This document shows positions 17,135 to 25,265 of a stretch of DNA of 64,000 nucleotides, piece after piece. The stretch lies in the NCBI RefSeq assembly GCF_963677315.1, contig NZ_OY781939.1:1736001-1800000 (forward strand). Direction: 5' to 3'. Source of the stretch: an uncultured Sphaerochaeta sp. Its GTDB lineage: Bacteria; Spirochaetota; Spirochaetia; Sphaerochaetales; Sphaerochaetaceae. The first letter of the stretch is position 1. Each line of letters begins with the position of its first letter. The notes beneath the pieces are model-generated. The model was not told where the DNA came from and did no database searches. It worked only from the letters and a program-made list of their open reading frames with translations. Made by a program: the position numbers and the translations under genes.

Positions 17135-18106
17135 ATGTCTCTGAATGACGTACGTAGAGTTTTGCAACAAATCCAAGGAAGAAAATTTTCAAGAATTTTC
17201 TTTGTTTCGTGTGGTGGATCCCAAGCATTGATGATGCCTAGCAAGTTTTTTGTCGATTCTGTTTCGACCACACTCTTTCCTCAACACTATAATAGCAATG
17301 AGTTCATTTACACGAATCCCAAGTCCCTGGGAACAGAGAGCATTGTCATCCTCTGTTCGCAGGAGGGGGCAACTCCTGAAACGGTGAAGGCTGCTGTGTT
17401 TGCAAAAGAGAAAGGTGCTACGGTCATTACTATTGCCATGGTCGATGGTTCCCCGCTACAGAAATCTGGTGGAGAACTCTTCGTCAAGTATGGACATTAT
17501 GAAACAGCTGACGCCATTGATACCAGCTATGGGACTATGTACCTGCTGAGTTCCGGCATTGTAGATAATCAGGAAAACACCAACCACCTTGAAAAGATGG
17601 GTGAAAGCCTAATAAGGATCCAGCCAGTCATCCAGTATGCAAAGCAGGCCTTCTTTGCACGTGTGTCGGACTATGCGAAACGATTCAAGGATGCAAAGGT
17701 AATCTATTCCCTCTCCAGTGGCAGCAACTATTCACAATCCTATGTACTATGCAACTGCTACCTGATGGAAATGCAGTGGATCAATGCTATTCCCATCCAT
17801 GCAGGAGAGTTCTTCCATGGGCCTTTTGAGATTATCGAGAAGGACAGTCCAGTTATCTTATTCATGGGTATGGATAGCTGTCGTGCCCTCGAGGAACGAG
17901 CAGTAAGTTTCTGCAAAAAGTATACTGATAACCTTTTTGTTATTGACGCCTCTGAGTTTGACGTATCCGGCATCGATACCGAGTATGTCGGATATATGAC
18001 AACACTGATACTGAACAATGTCAGCCGACTGTTCTGCAAGAAGCTTTCCATTGAGAGAGAACATTCACTGGATATCAGAAGATACATGCATATCGTTGAA
18101 TATTGA
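17135..18106 (+). CDS. frlB: SIS-domain protein, FrlB-like deglycase, paralogue C
   Basis: 323 residues from ATG 17135, which follows AGGAGG. Blocks are F-F-V-S-C-G-G-S, L-C-S-Q-E-G-A-T-P-E-T, E-M-Q-W-I-N-A, G-E-F-F-H-G-P-F-E-I-I-E and R-R-Y-M-H-I-V-E-Y. Of the three paralogues this is the closest to remembered E. coli FrlB, which has G-E-F-R-H-G-P-L-E-I-V-E and ends R-R-Y-Y-G-G-L-V-E-Y. The expected reaction converts a fructosamine 6-phosphate and water to glucose-6-phosphate and the free amine. An frlD kinase lies in the same operon. Confidence 0.8.
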   Translation: MSLNDVRRVLQQIQGRKFSRIFFVSCGGSQALMMPSKFFVDSVSTTLFPQHYNSNEFIYTNPKSLGTESIVILCSQEGATPETVKAAVFAKEKGATVITIAMVDGSPLQKSGGELFVKYGHYETADAIDTSYGTMYLLSSGIVDNQENTNHLEKMGESLIRIQPVIQYAKQAFFARVSDYAKRFKDAKVIYSLSSGSNYSQSYVLCNCYLMEMQWINAIPIHAGEFFHGPFEIIEKDSPVILFMGMDSCRALEERAVSFCKKYTDNLFVIDASEFDVSGIDTEYVGYMTTLILNNVSRLFCKKLSIEREHSLDIRRYMHIVEY

Positions 18107-18137
18107 TGTACATAGAAAAATACCAAAGGAGAAATGT

Positions 18138-19415
18138 ATGAAAATGACGAGAAAAGGTTTGGTGGCATTGGTTTTATTGATCATATCAGTATCAATGCTC
18201 TTTGCGGGTGGGAGTACCGAGAAATCCAGTTCCGGTATTCAGGAGATTGAAGTTTTTACCAGATATTCCGATGGTGTCACGAAGGAGTATTTTGAACAGG
18301 TCGCTACAGATTTCATGAAAGAGAATCCGAATGTCAAGGTAACACTTTCCAGCGCGAACAATCAGAACTACAAGCAAGAGATCAATGTTCGGCTTGCCAG
18401 CAGTAGCGCCCCTGATATCTACTATGCTTGGAGTGGCGAGTATGCTAGGCAGTTCGTAGATGGTAACAGGGCTTTGGATATCACCCAACAGCTTACCAAT
18501 GATGGCACTTGGTATGATTCTTTCATCAAGAATCAGTTTGGACCGTTCACCTTCAGTGAAAAGATCTACGGGATTCCTCTCATGATGGATGGAAAGGCAT
18601 TCTACTACAACATTGATATTTTCAACGATCTTGGTCTTAAGGTTCCTGAGAATTGGGATGAGTTTATGCAGGTTTTAGAAGTCTTGAAGAAGAGCGAATA
18701 CATCCCCATTTCGTTGGGAAATATTGAAGACTGGGCAACCGGGCATTATATGACCACGTTGAACCAGAGAGTGGTTCCTGCAGATGTTCTAGCAAAGGAT
18801 TATGCTCTGGAAGGTGATTATTCCAATCCAGCATATGTCGAGGCTCTCAAGTATCTTCAGAAGATGGTTCCCTACTTCACACCGGAATTCAACAGTGTGA
18901 CGTACGATGTCGGTATCAACGACTTCGTTAGCGGAAAGGCGGCGATCTACTACGAGCAGTTTAATCAGGTTCAATACATCATGCCGGCAACGTTCAACTG
19001 GTCATGGTTTGATTTCCCTGACATCATTGGAGCAGAGGGCGATCAGAATGCACTCACTGGGGCTCCTCAAGGTCTGATGGTTTCCTCGGCAACGAAGTAT
19101 CCCGATGCCTGTATTGCGTTCTTGAAGTATCTGACCAACAGTGCTAATGCAGAAAAGCTGGTCAAGGATGCAAAAATGTTCAGTACAGTCATTGGTGCCA
19201 TAAATGAGAAATCTGCCGATATGAAGCAGATGCAGATTGCTGAGACAATCAAGAAAGCAAGTTCAATCAATCTTTGGCTTGATAATGCAACTGATAGCGA
19301 AGTTGTGGCGGTATACCTTTCTGGTATCCAGGCGATGGTCGGCGGAAGCATGACACCTGAGCAGGTGATGGCAACTGTGCAGAAGAAAGCAGCACAGGTG
19401 AAGGCTGAGAAATAG
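18138..19415 (+). CDS. carbohydrate ABC transporter substrate-binding protein (family 1)
   Basis: 425 residues from ATG 18138, preceded by AAAGGAGAA. The signal peptide ends S-M-L-F-A followed by G-G-S-T-E-K. The mature part shows F-M-K-E-N-P-N-V-K-V-T, P-D-I-Y-Y-A-W-S-G-E-Y-A-R, G-I-P-L-M and Y-Y-N-I-D-I-F-N-D-L-G-L. It resembles the binding protein at 9909-11198 in layout (the W-S-G-E-Y block and the C-terminal W-L-D repeat region), in line with related substrates. It is encoded after, not before, its permeases. Confidence 0.9.
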   Translation: MKMTRKGLVALVLLIISVSMLFAGGSTEKSSSGIQEIEVFTRYSDGVTKEYFEQVATDFMKENPNVKVTLSSANNQNYKQEINVRLASSSAPDIYYAWSGEYARQFVDGNRALDITQQLTNDGTWYDSFIKNQFGPFTFSEKIYGIPLMMDGKAFYYNIDIFNDLGLKVPENWDEFMQVLEVLKKSEYIPISLGNIEDWATGHYMTTLNQRVVPADVLAKDYALEGDYSNPAYVEALKYLQKMVPYFTPEFNSVTYDVGINDFVSGKAAIYYEQFNQVQYIMPATFNWSWFDFPDIIGAEGDQNALTGAPQGLMVSSATKYPDACIAFLKYLTNSANAEKLVKDAKMFSTVIGAINEKSADMKQMQIAETIKKASSINLWLDNATDSEVVAVYLSGIQAMVGGSMTPEQVMATVQKKAAQVKAEK

Positions 19416-19443
19416 AAAGTTTGGTTGAAGAGGAGATACGGAA

Positions 19444-20358
19444 GTGTATTTGCAGACGTTGATATCATCTCTAGTCCAGATGTGTTTGATGATAGGCTTA
19501 GGATATTATCTGAAGAGGACAAACATATTGTCATCGGAACATATAAGTGGGCTTTCAAATTTGCTTTTATCTGTGATCCTTCCGTTCTCCATTCTCGCTT
19601 CTGGAAATCAGTACTTTTCAAACGGATTGGCCCAGTCGTTAGCCTTCACGGTAGTGATCGTGGGAGCGTACTACTCTCTTACACTGCTTATTTCTTGGTT
19701 GCTTTTTAAATGGGTAATCAAGGAAAAAGGAAAGGTGGGAGTGTCCATCACCATGACTGTCTTTGCCAACACGGGGTTCATGGGTTTTCCATTGGCTATG
19801 ATTCTATATGGTTCTAAAGGGCTTTTGTATGCGGCTGTGTATAATTTGCTATACAATTTATTTCTGTTTTCTTTTGGGGTTAAGCTACTTGGGGCCGACA
19901 CCAGGTCAATTTCCTGGAAGGAGATCGTAAGCGATCCGCTTACCATTTCCTCCATTTTGGCTATCATCCTTTTTATCAGCCCCATCAAGCTTCCCCAGGT
20001 CATCCAAGCGACGCTAGAGGCAGTTGGGGACATGACCGGCCCCGTTTCGATGGTTATAGTTGGTGCGTGGATGGTAGGGGTGAATTGGAAACGAATCCTC
20101 TTGTCCAAGTTCGCATATGTTGTGTGTTTTATCAGGTTGCTGGTCTATCCCTTGATAACGCTGCTTATTCTCAAGTGTTTCAATCTGAGACCGGAGATGA
20201 TTGGTACCATTGTGCTGCTAACTGCTCTCCCTATTGGTTCACTGAATGTAATATTTGCACAAAAATACGGGGCGGATGTTGTCTATGTGAATGAAACAAT
20301 GTTGTTGAGTCTATTTTTCTCGATGATCACGATACCCGTGGTAATGATGCTAGTTTGA
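19444..20358 (+). CDS. AEC (auxin efflux carrier) family transporter
   Basis: 304 residues with about ten hydrophobic segments in two halves. The first half has F-A-N-T-G-F-M-G-F-P-L (the N-x-G-F-x-G-x-P signature) and the second half L-P-I-G-S-L-N-V-I-F-A-Q-K-Y-G. The GTG start at 19444 follows AGGAG by 8 nt. AEC members export or exchange organic acids and amino-acid-like anions. Its presence between a binding-protein gene and frlD suggests export of the amine or acid released on deglycation (inference). Confidence 0.88.
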   Translation: MYLQTLISSLVQMCLMIGLGYYLKRTNILSSEHISGLSNLLLSVILPFSILASGNQYFSNGLAQSLAFTVVIVGAYYSLTLLISWLLFKWVIKEKGKVGVSITMTVFANTGFMGFPLAMILYGSKGLLYAAVYNLLYNLFLFSFGVKLLGADTRSISWKEIVSDPLTISSILAIILFISPIKLPQVIQATLEAVGDMTGPVSMVIVGAWMVGVNWKRILLSKFAYVVCFIRLLVYPLITLLILKCFNLRPEMIGTIVLLTALPIGSLNVIFAQKYGADVVYVNETMLLSLFFSMITIPVVMMLV

Positions 20359-20372
20359 GAGGGGGACGATGT

Positions 20373-21170
20373 ATGAGAGTGGTTACGGCTGGAGACAATT
20401 GTGTCGATTTCTATGTTAAGTCAGATGAAAGATTTCCCGGTGGGAACCCTGTCAATGTAGCGGTATATTGTAAGAGATATTTCGAGGATGTTGGGTATGT
20501 CGGCTTTGTTGGGGATGATTGGAACGGGAATCTCATTGTTAATTCGCTGATGAAAAAGGGGGTCGATACCTCTATGGTACAGGTTGTCTCCAAGGGGAGA
20601 ACTGCTATCACCAAGGTGAAGCTGCAAAACCAAGATAGGATTTTCTGTGGATATGATCCTGGAGTGCATAGGCAGTTTACCATCTCAGAGGATGCTCTTA
20701 CCTTCATCGCCTCCTCCGATATGTTTATTTCGGGGTTCTGGGGCAATGCCCATCCTTATTTGGGAGAAATGAAAAGAAGAAATGAGAAATTACTGATCGG
20801 ATTTGATTTTGCGACCAAACTTGAGGATCCCCTGTATACCGAGATAGCCCCTTTTGTTGACTGTGCTTTTTTCTCTTGGGATGATCCTCAGAAGCAAGAA
20901 ACCATTGAGCTCTTCATGCAGGAGAAGCAGAGCTTGGGAGCTCGCTTGGTGGTCGTTACCCTAGGGAAAAAAGGAAGTATTGTGTTTGATGGAAGAAAAT
21001 TCTTCACGTATGGTATAATCCCTTGTAAAGTAATTGATACGATGGGAGCTGGGGATAGTTATATTGCTGGGTTCATGAGTGCTCAACTGATGGGGTATAG
21101 TATTGAGGAATCAATGCGAATGGGGACTGAGAGCAGCACCATTACCATTCAATACAAAGGCGCTTGGTGA
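20373..21170 (+). CDS. frlD: fructoselysine-6-kinase-like PfkB kinase (FrlD)
   Basis: 265 residues. It matches remembered E. coli FrlD closely along its length: G-D-N-C-V-D-F-Y near the start, F-P-G-G-N-P-V-N-V-A-V-Y-C-K-R-Y, G-F-D-F-A-T-K, V-V-T-L-G-K-K-G-S, the catalytic D-T-M-G-A-G-D-S-Y and the terminal T-I-Q-Y-K-G-A-W. It phosphorylates the sugar of imported fructosamines with ATP. ATG 20373 follows a GGGGGA run. This is the strongest single piece of evidence that the cluster handles Amadori compounds. Confidence 0.85.
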   Translation: MRVVTAGDNCVDFYVKSDERFPGGNPVNVAVYCKRYFEDVGYVGFVGDDWNGNLIVNSLMKKGVDTSMVQVVSKGRTAITKVKLQNQDRIFCGYDPGVHRQFTISEDALTFIASSDMFISGFWGNAHPYLGEMKRRNEKLLIGFDFATKLEDPLYTEIAPFVDCAFFSWDDPQKQETIELFMQEKQSLGARLVVVTLGKKGSIVFDGRKFFTYGIIPCKVIDTMGAGDSYIAGFMSAQLMGYSIEESMRMGTESSTITIQYKGAW

Positions 21171-21193
21171 GTTTATGTAAATCTGGAGGAATC

Positions 21194-21859
21194 GTGGCTG
21201 AGTATCTGTCTGAACGACTTTCGAAAATACTAGAGAAAGAGATAAAAGCAATCCCTGTCGGGGGGAAGCTTCCTTCTGAGCGTACCTTGGTTGCCCGCTA
21301 TGGAGCAAGCAGGAATATTATCCGTGAAGTCCTGAAGAGCTTTGCTGAGCGAGGTATAATAGAAATCATTCCGGGAAAGGGCGCAAGAGTTGTTGATTTC
21401 ACCAAACAGAAATTCACCCAGAACCTTGAAAAGATCATCGAGAAAAACAAGACGTCAATCAAAGATATCGTAGAAGTACGTGAATCATTGGAAATTCAGG
21501 TCTTCCTTAAGGCGATGGAGCGTGCCACGGAAGAAGATTATGAGGTACTTAGGTCCTTGATTGATAAGATGGATGGCGCAAAAGGCGATCCTGAGCTCTA
21601 CAATAAATATGATATAGAATTCCATCTTGCACTTGCCGATACCACAAAGAACAAGATGTACTCATTCCTCATCTACAATCTGTATGAACTTACCGACAAA
21701 CAACTCTTTTTGATCACCAAGATAAACCCTGAGATGATGAAGTCTGCGCAACTAGAACACAAGGGAATCCTTGAGGCAATAAAGAATCATGATGCAAAAC
21801 GCATTCTTGAACTTGCCCATGTGCATTTTACGGATATTCTTACGATATTGTCGAAGTGA
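21194..21859 (+). CDS. FadR-subfamily GntR transcriptional regulator
   Basis: 221 residues from GTG 21194, preceded by GGAGGA; a start further up overlaps frlD without a ribosome site. The winged helix-turn-helix is in the first ~70 residues (K-L-P-S-E-R-T-L, S-R-N-I-I-R-E-V-L, P-G-K-G-A-R). An FCD helical ligand domain follows with E-F-H-L-A-L-A and a terminal H-x3-L-E-A-I pattern that supplies metal or ligand His residues. It is the last gene of the rightward cluster and is likely to bind the palindrome at 14380-14399. Confidence 0.88.
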   Translation: MAEYLSERLSKILEKEIKAIPVGGKLPSERTLVARYGASRNIIREVLKSFAERGIIEIIPGKGARVVDFTKQKFTQNLEKIIEKNKTSIKDIVEVRESLEIQVFLKAMERATEEDYEVLRSLIDKMDGAKGDPELYNKYDIEFHLALADTTKNKMYSFLIYNLYELTDKQLFLITKINPEMMKSAQLEHKGILEAIKNHDAKRILELAHVHFTDILTILSK

Positions 21860-22539
21860 GATTCCTGTGATACATAGTTTTCCAGATCAATCACTTCTCA
21901 ACATTTTATTATAAATCTTCCACTCCTGTAGATATTCAAGTATAAGATATTTCTACCCGGCTGTTTTTGCGGCTCAATGAACAATTTTTGGGAAACATAT
22001 ACAACGACAAATATATATAATTATACAATCTTTCAAGTCCTCAGTTTAACCAAATAGGTGAAGTTGGCATTATTCGATACTTTTAAGACAATCTAGATTC
22101 TCAATAAAAATTATGTGATACATTTGCACCGCTATCCCCGGGTATTATCAACTCTGATAGTTTAATATCCTAATCTGTAACGTATTATTGGGAACCTATA
22201 AATCAATGTTAAAATACAGATTCAGTCTCTATAACTGTGCAAAACAAGACAGTCGAATGTTACATCCATGAATTCCGCTACCTATAGTTGCTTGTCGTCT
22301 TGTGGGGTCAAAATGAAACAGTAGAGATGCAAGTTATTTTAATAATTGCTAGAATCATAAGCAACATGCAACTACAATAGTACAAACGTCCTTACTGATT
22401 CCAACTATCCGCAGAATCTTTCTTGCTCATATTCAACTTCTATTTTAATCCTTATCCCTTATGTCACTTTACATAGGAAAGCCCCATATCAATTAATACA
22501 AATAAATCAAAGTCATTCTAGTGTTCACTACTGAGGACC
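21860..22539. other. long AT-rich intergenic region
   Basis: 680 bp with stops in all frames and no gene, tRNA or clear terminator seen. It is probably decayed sequence upstream of the GGDEF fragment. Confidence 0.5.
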
Positions 22540-22845
22540 ATGTTGAAGTTCATCGGTCCCTCAGATTTCGTTGCCCGCCTCGGTGGTGATGAGTTTGCCC
22601 TGGTCCTTTCAGAAGTAAAAGAAAGAACCGATGTCGATAGACTTGCCGCATCCATCCACGCATCCTTCCAAGAGGTGATGACTACCAAAGGCGGTACCTA
22701 TCAGGTAGGAGCGAGTATTGGTATTGCCCTCTACCCTGAAAGCAGTAGCGACAGTGAATCATTGGTCCGTAATGCCGATAGTGCGATGTATGAAGTAAAG
22801 AGAAATGGAAAAGGTGGGGTGAGGATGTACCGGATCACTCCATAG
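22540..22845 (+). pseudogene. truncated GGDEF-domain gene (C-terminal half only)
   Basis: Reads R-L-G-G-D-E-F-A-L-V-L, then Y-Q-V-G-A-S-I-G-I-A-L-Y-P and N-A-D-S-A-M-Y-E-V-K-R. This is the second half of a diguanylate cyclase domain. The first metal-binding strand (D-x-D-x-F-K) and everything upstream are missing, so it cannot be active. The upstream sequence carries stops. The same C-terminal tail survives at 3862-3933, and both lie upstream of a GFA copy. Confidence 0.8.
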
Positions 22846-22968
22846 TATCCTTCATGACCAAGTATGCATTCATGAAAGAAGATCCCTCCTGTTTATATGG
22901 TCTCTTGGGAAACAACCCTTAGGCAAGGGCAGTGTTATTCCCTTGTCATCACGCTATGGTGCCCTTTT

Positions 22969-23427
22969 ACTACTGGACAAGCTTCCCAGAACCAAGCACC
23001 ATGGGAAGGCAAGGAGGTGCCGATGCACAAGCACAAAGGTTCATGTCTCTGCGGAAAAGTGACATTTGAGGTAGAAGGCGACTTTGAGTCTTTCTTTCTC
23101 TGCCATTGCAACCTATGCCGTAAGGATACAGGTTCAGCCCATGCAGCCAATCTGTTCTCATCTTCCGCTCATCTCAGGTGGCTCTCAGGAGAGAACCTGG
23201 TGAAAACCTTTGACTTTCAGGGAAGCGGGCATATCAAGAGCTTCTGCACCGAAGGCGGGTCAGCACTCCCCAATCTCCAGATGGGGGGAAAGCTGCTGGT
23301 AGTACCAGCCGGAAGCCTCGACAGCGAGCTATCCCTTCGTCCCAATGCCCATATCTTCAATTCCGATAAGGCCTCCTGGGATCATGACCTGGAGCATATC
23401 CACCGTTTTGAAGGGCTGCCGGAATAG
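22969..23427. repeat. 459-bp direct repeat, copy 2
   Basis: Ungapped match to 5249-5707 (see that entry). The upstream boundary is at the shared tract that reads ACTACTGGACAAGC. Confidence 0.9.
23023..23427 (+). CDS. GFA / CENP-V family zinc protein (copy 2, zinc-ligand mutant)
   Basis: 134 residues and nearly identical to 5303-5707. The codon for Cys78 has changed from TGC to GGC (23254-23256), so the C75-x2-C78 pair reads C-T-E-G. Losing one of the structural/catalytic zinc ligands should weaken or remove function. The other five cysteines (8, 10, 27, 29, 32) and C75 are kept and the frame is open. ATG 23023 follows AAGGAGG. It is probably a young duplicate starting to decay. Confidence 0.82.
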   Translation: MHKHKGSCLCGKVTFEVEGDFESFFLCHCNLCRKDTGSAHAANLFSSSAHLRWLSGENLVKTFDFQGSGHIKSFCTEGGSALPNLQMGGKLLVVPAGSLDSELSLRPNAHIFNSDKASWDHDLEHIHRFEGLPE

Positions 23428-23739
23428 GCCTAAACTGATCATATACAGATTACTAGACACCAAATAACTGTGACATCGCTTATCTAGATAGCTCTTTTTA
23501 TCTATCTAGAGAGCAAACATATCCTCTGTTCCTAACAATGCATGGGCATTTTTCTAAAATAGTATACAATTACTATATCTGATAAAATTATCCTTTTCTT
23601 TTATTTGTATCATTTTATATACACTAGTTAGAGAAATTATTCAGTTTATACAATTAATTCTTGCAAATTGAATACAGGCATGCTAGCATCTCAATTAACA
23701 AATGAAAGACATTTGTACTTATTACTTTCGGAGGATTGT
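23428..23739. promoter_or_regulatory. leader/promoter region of the TRAP operon
   Basis: TCTAGATAG (23483-23491) and CTATCTAGA (23502-23510) form a 9-bp stem around a T-rich loop; no T-tract follows. Further on, a perfect 10-bp palindrome ATGCTAGCAT (23680-23689) lies ~50 bp before the dctP start and could be an operator for the GntR regulator of this operon. The stretch is very AT-rich. No -35/-10 pair is assigned with confidence. Confidence 0.4.
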
Positions 23740-24732
23740 ATGAAGAAACTCGCTATGTTCTTACTTATTGCAGTCGTACTGCTCCCCTCTGCTTTCGCCC
23801 AAGGTGGCGAAGAGAAAGCAGCAGGAGCTAAGTCCTATACGGTGAACGTTGCCTCGGCATTTGCACCAGAAGGACCTATTCATGAAGTTATCACCAATTT
23901 CAAGAAGCAGGTTGAATCAGAGAGTGATGGCAGAATCAAGATTGTTATTCACTCAAGTGGATCACTTGGTGGGGAAAGAGAGATCGTTGAAGGACTCTCC
24001 GCAGGTACCATTGAGATGGGTGCACAGGGTATCATGGACCTTACTCTGTATGCTCCACAGTTCACCGTTTTTGAAGAACCGTTCGTTATCCGTGACCTTG
24101 ATCACCTGAATAAGTTCTGGAACACCATTGGTGTTGATTTGAACAATCAGGCAAGTGAGAAAACTGGAATCATCACCGCAGGGTACATGATTCGTGGAGC
24201 ACGTATGATTACGGCAAACAAGGCAATTGAATCCCCAGAGGATCTGAAGGGTTTGAAGTTCAGACTTCCTTCAATGCCTGTCCGTATCAAGGTATTCGAA
24301 GCAATGGGAGCTATCCCAACCGTTGTCGATTTCCCTGAGGTATACATGGCACTGAAGACCGGTACTGTCGATGCACAGGAGAACCCACCTGAGACCATTT
24401 ACAGCTACAAGTACTACGAGGCACAGGACTACTTGATCCTCTCACGCCACGTATGGTCAACCGCTCGCTACCAGATTTCCAAGAAGTGGTTCGATAAAAT
24501 CTCTGCAGAAGACCAGGCTTTGATTCTCAAGGCATGGACTGATGCATCAGAGAAAGTACGTACCGAAGTTCCCGATCCAGATGCTGTATACATTGAGAAA
24601 CTCAAGGAAGCTGGCATGAAGGTTGTTGAGCCCAACATGGAAGAGTTCCGCAAACTTGCAGACCCTGTCATGGCTGAATTCGATGACTCAATGTGGCTGC
24701 CCGGACTCCGCCAGGAGATCATGGCACTGTAA
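23740..24732 (+). CDS. dctP: TRAP transporter substrate-binding protein DctP
   Basis: 330 residues from ATG 23740, 5 nt after GGAGG. The signal peptide MKKLAMFLLIAVVLLPSAFA is followed by Q-G-G-E-E. The mature protein has the carboxylate-binding Arg in K-F-R-L-P (R175), the downstream G-A-I-P-T-V-V-D-F-P-E-V-Y-M-A-L-K-T-G block and the D-A-Q-E-N-P-P signature. It captures an acidic substrate in the periplasm for DctQM. The neighbouring uronate/sugar-phosphate enzymes point to a sugar acid (inference). Confidence 0.93.
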   Translation: MKKLAMFLLIAVVLLPSAFAQGGEEKAAGAKSYTVNVASAFAPEGPIHEVITNFKKQVESESDGRIKIVIHSSGSLGGEREIVEGLSAGTIEMGAQGIMDLTLYAPQFTVFEEPFVIRDLDHLNKFWNTIGVDLNNQASEKTGIITAGYMIRGARMITANKAIESPEDLKGLKFRLPSMPVRIKVFEAMGAIPTVVDFPEVYMALKTGTVDAQENPPETIYSYKYYEAQDYLILSRHVWSTARYQISKKWFDKISAEDQALILKAWTDASEKVRTEVPDPDAVYIEKLKEAGMKVVEPNMEEFRKLADPVMAEFDDSMWLPGLRQEIMAL

Positions 24733-24758
24733 GCTGCATACGTTTATGAACGCTAATT

Positions 24759-24784
24759 GGCATATGCACGTCTGTGCATATGCC
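24759..24784 (+). other. intercistronic stem-loop between dctP and dctQ
   Basis: A perfect 11-bp inverted repeat GGCATATGCAC / GTGCATATGCC with the 4-nt loop GTCT. There is no T-tract. It lies 27 bp after the dctP stop and 18 bp before the dctQ start. It probably protects the upstream dctP message from 3' decay so that the binding protein is made in excess. Confidence 0.75.
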
Positions 24785-24801
24785 TCACTTATGAGGACAC
24801 C

Positions 24802-25263
24802 ATGATAAAAAAACTTGAAAAATTTCTCGATATGCTTGGAGCCATCATGATAGCAGTACTATTTGCTACCATCATCATCCAAGTAGCTGCAAGAGTTGTA
24901 TTCTCAATACCCTCCACTTGGACAGTTGAAGTAGGACGTGCTCTCTTTCTTGCAGTTGTATTCCTCTTGACCCCAGTTGTCTTGCTGAATAGTAGCTTAA
25001 TGATGATCAACTCACTACACGATATGACCAAAGGCAAAGGTCGATTCTTCTTGGATCTTCTCAATGACCTCTTTGTCGATTTCATCCTTGTAACCCTTGC
25101 ACTCGGAAGTTATGAACGAACCGTTGAAACTTGGGCCATAGAGATTCCAACAGTTGAATGGATGAAATCAGGATACCTCTATCTGGTAATGCTTATCGGA
25201 ACGTTATTGATGCTGGGATTCTCGCTCTATAACACTGCATCACGAATTAGGAAAGGACTGTAA
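24802..25263 (+). CDS. dctQ: TRAP transporter small permease subunit DctQ
   Basis: 153 residues, four membrane helices. ATG 24802 (MIKKLEKFLDMLGAIMIAVL) follows GAGG by 6-7 nt; an in-frame start at 24757 would run through the stem-loop. R-V-V-F-S-I-P-S-T-W and E-V-G-R-A-L-F are family marks. It forms the membrane complex with DctM, whose gene starts 2 bp later. Confidence 0.9.
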   Translation: MIKKLEKFLDMLGAIMIAVLFATIIIQVAARVVFSIPSTWTVEVGRALFLAVVFLLTPVVLLNSSLMMINSLHDMTKGKGRFFLDLLNDLFVDFILVTLALGSYERTVETWAIEIPTVEWMKSGYLYLVMLIGTLLMLGFSLYNTASRIRKGL

Positions 25264-25265
25264 CC

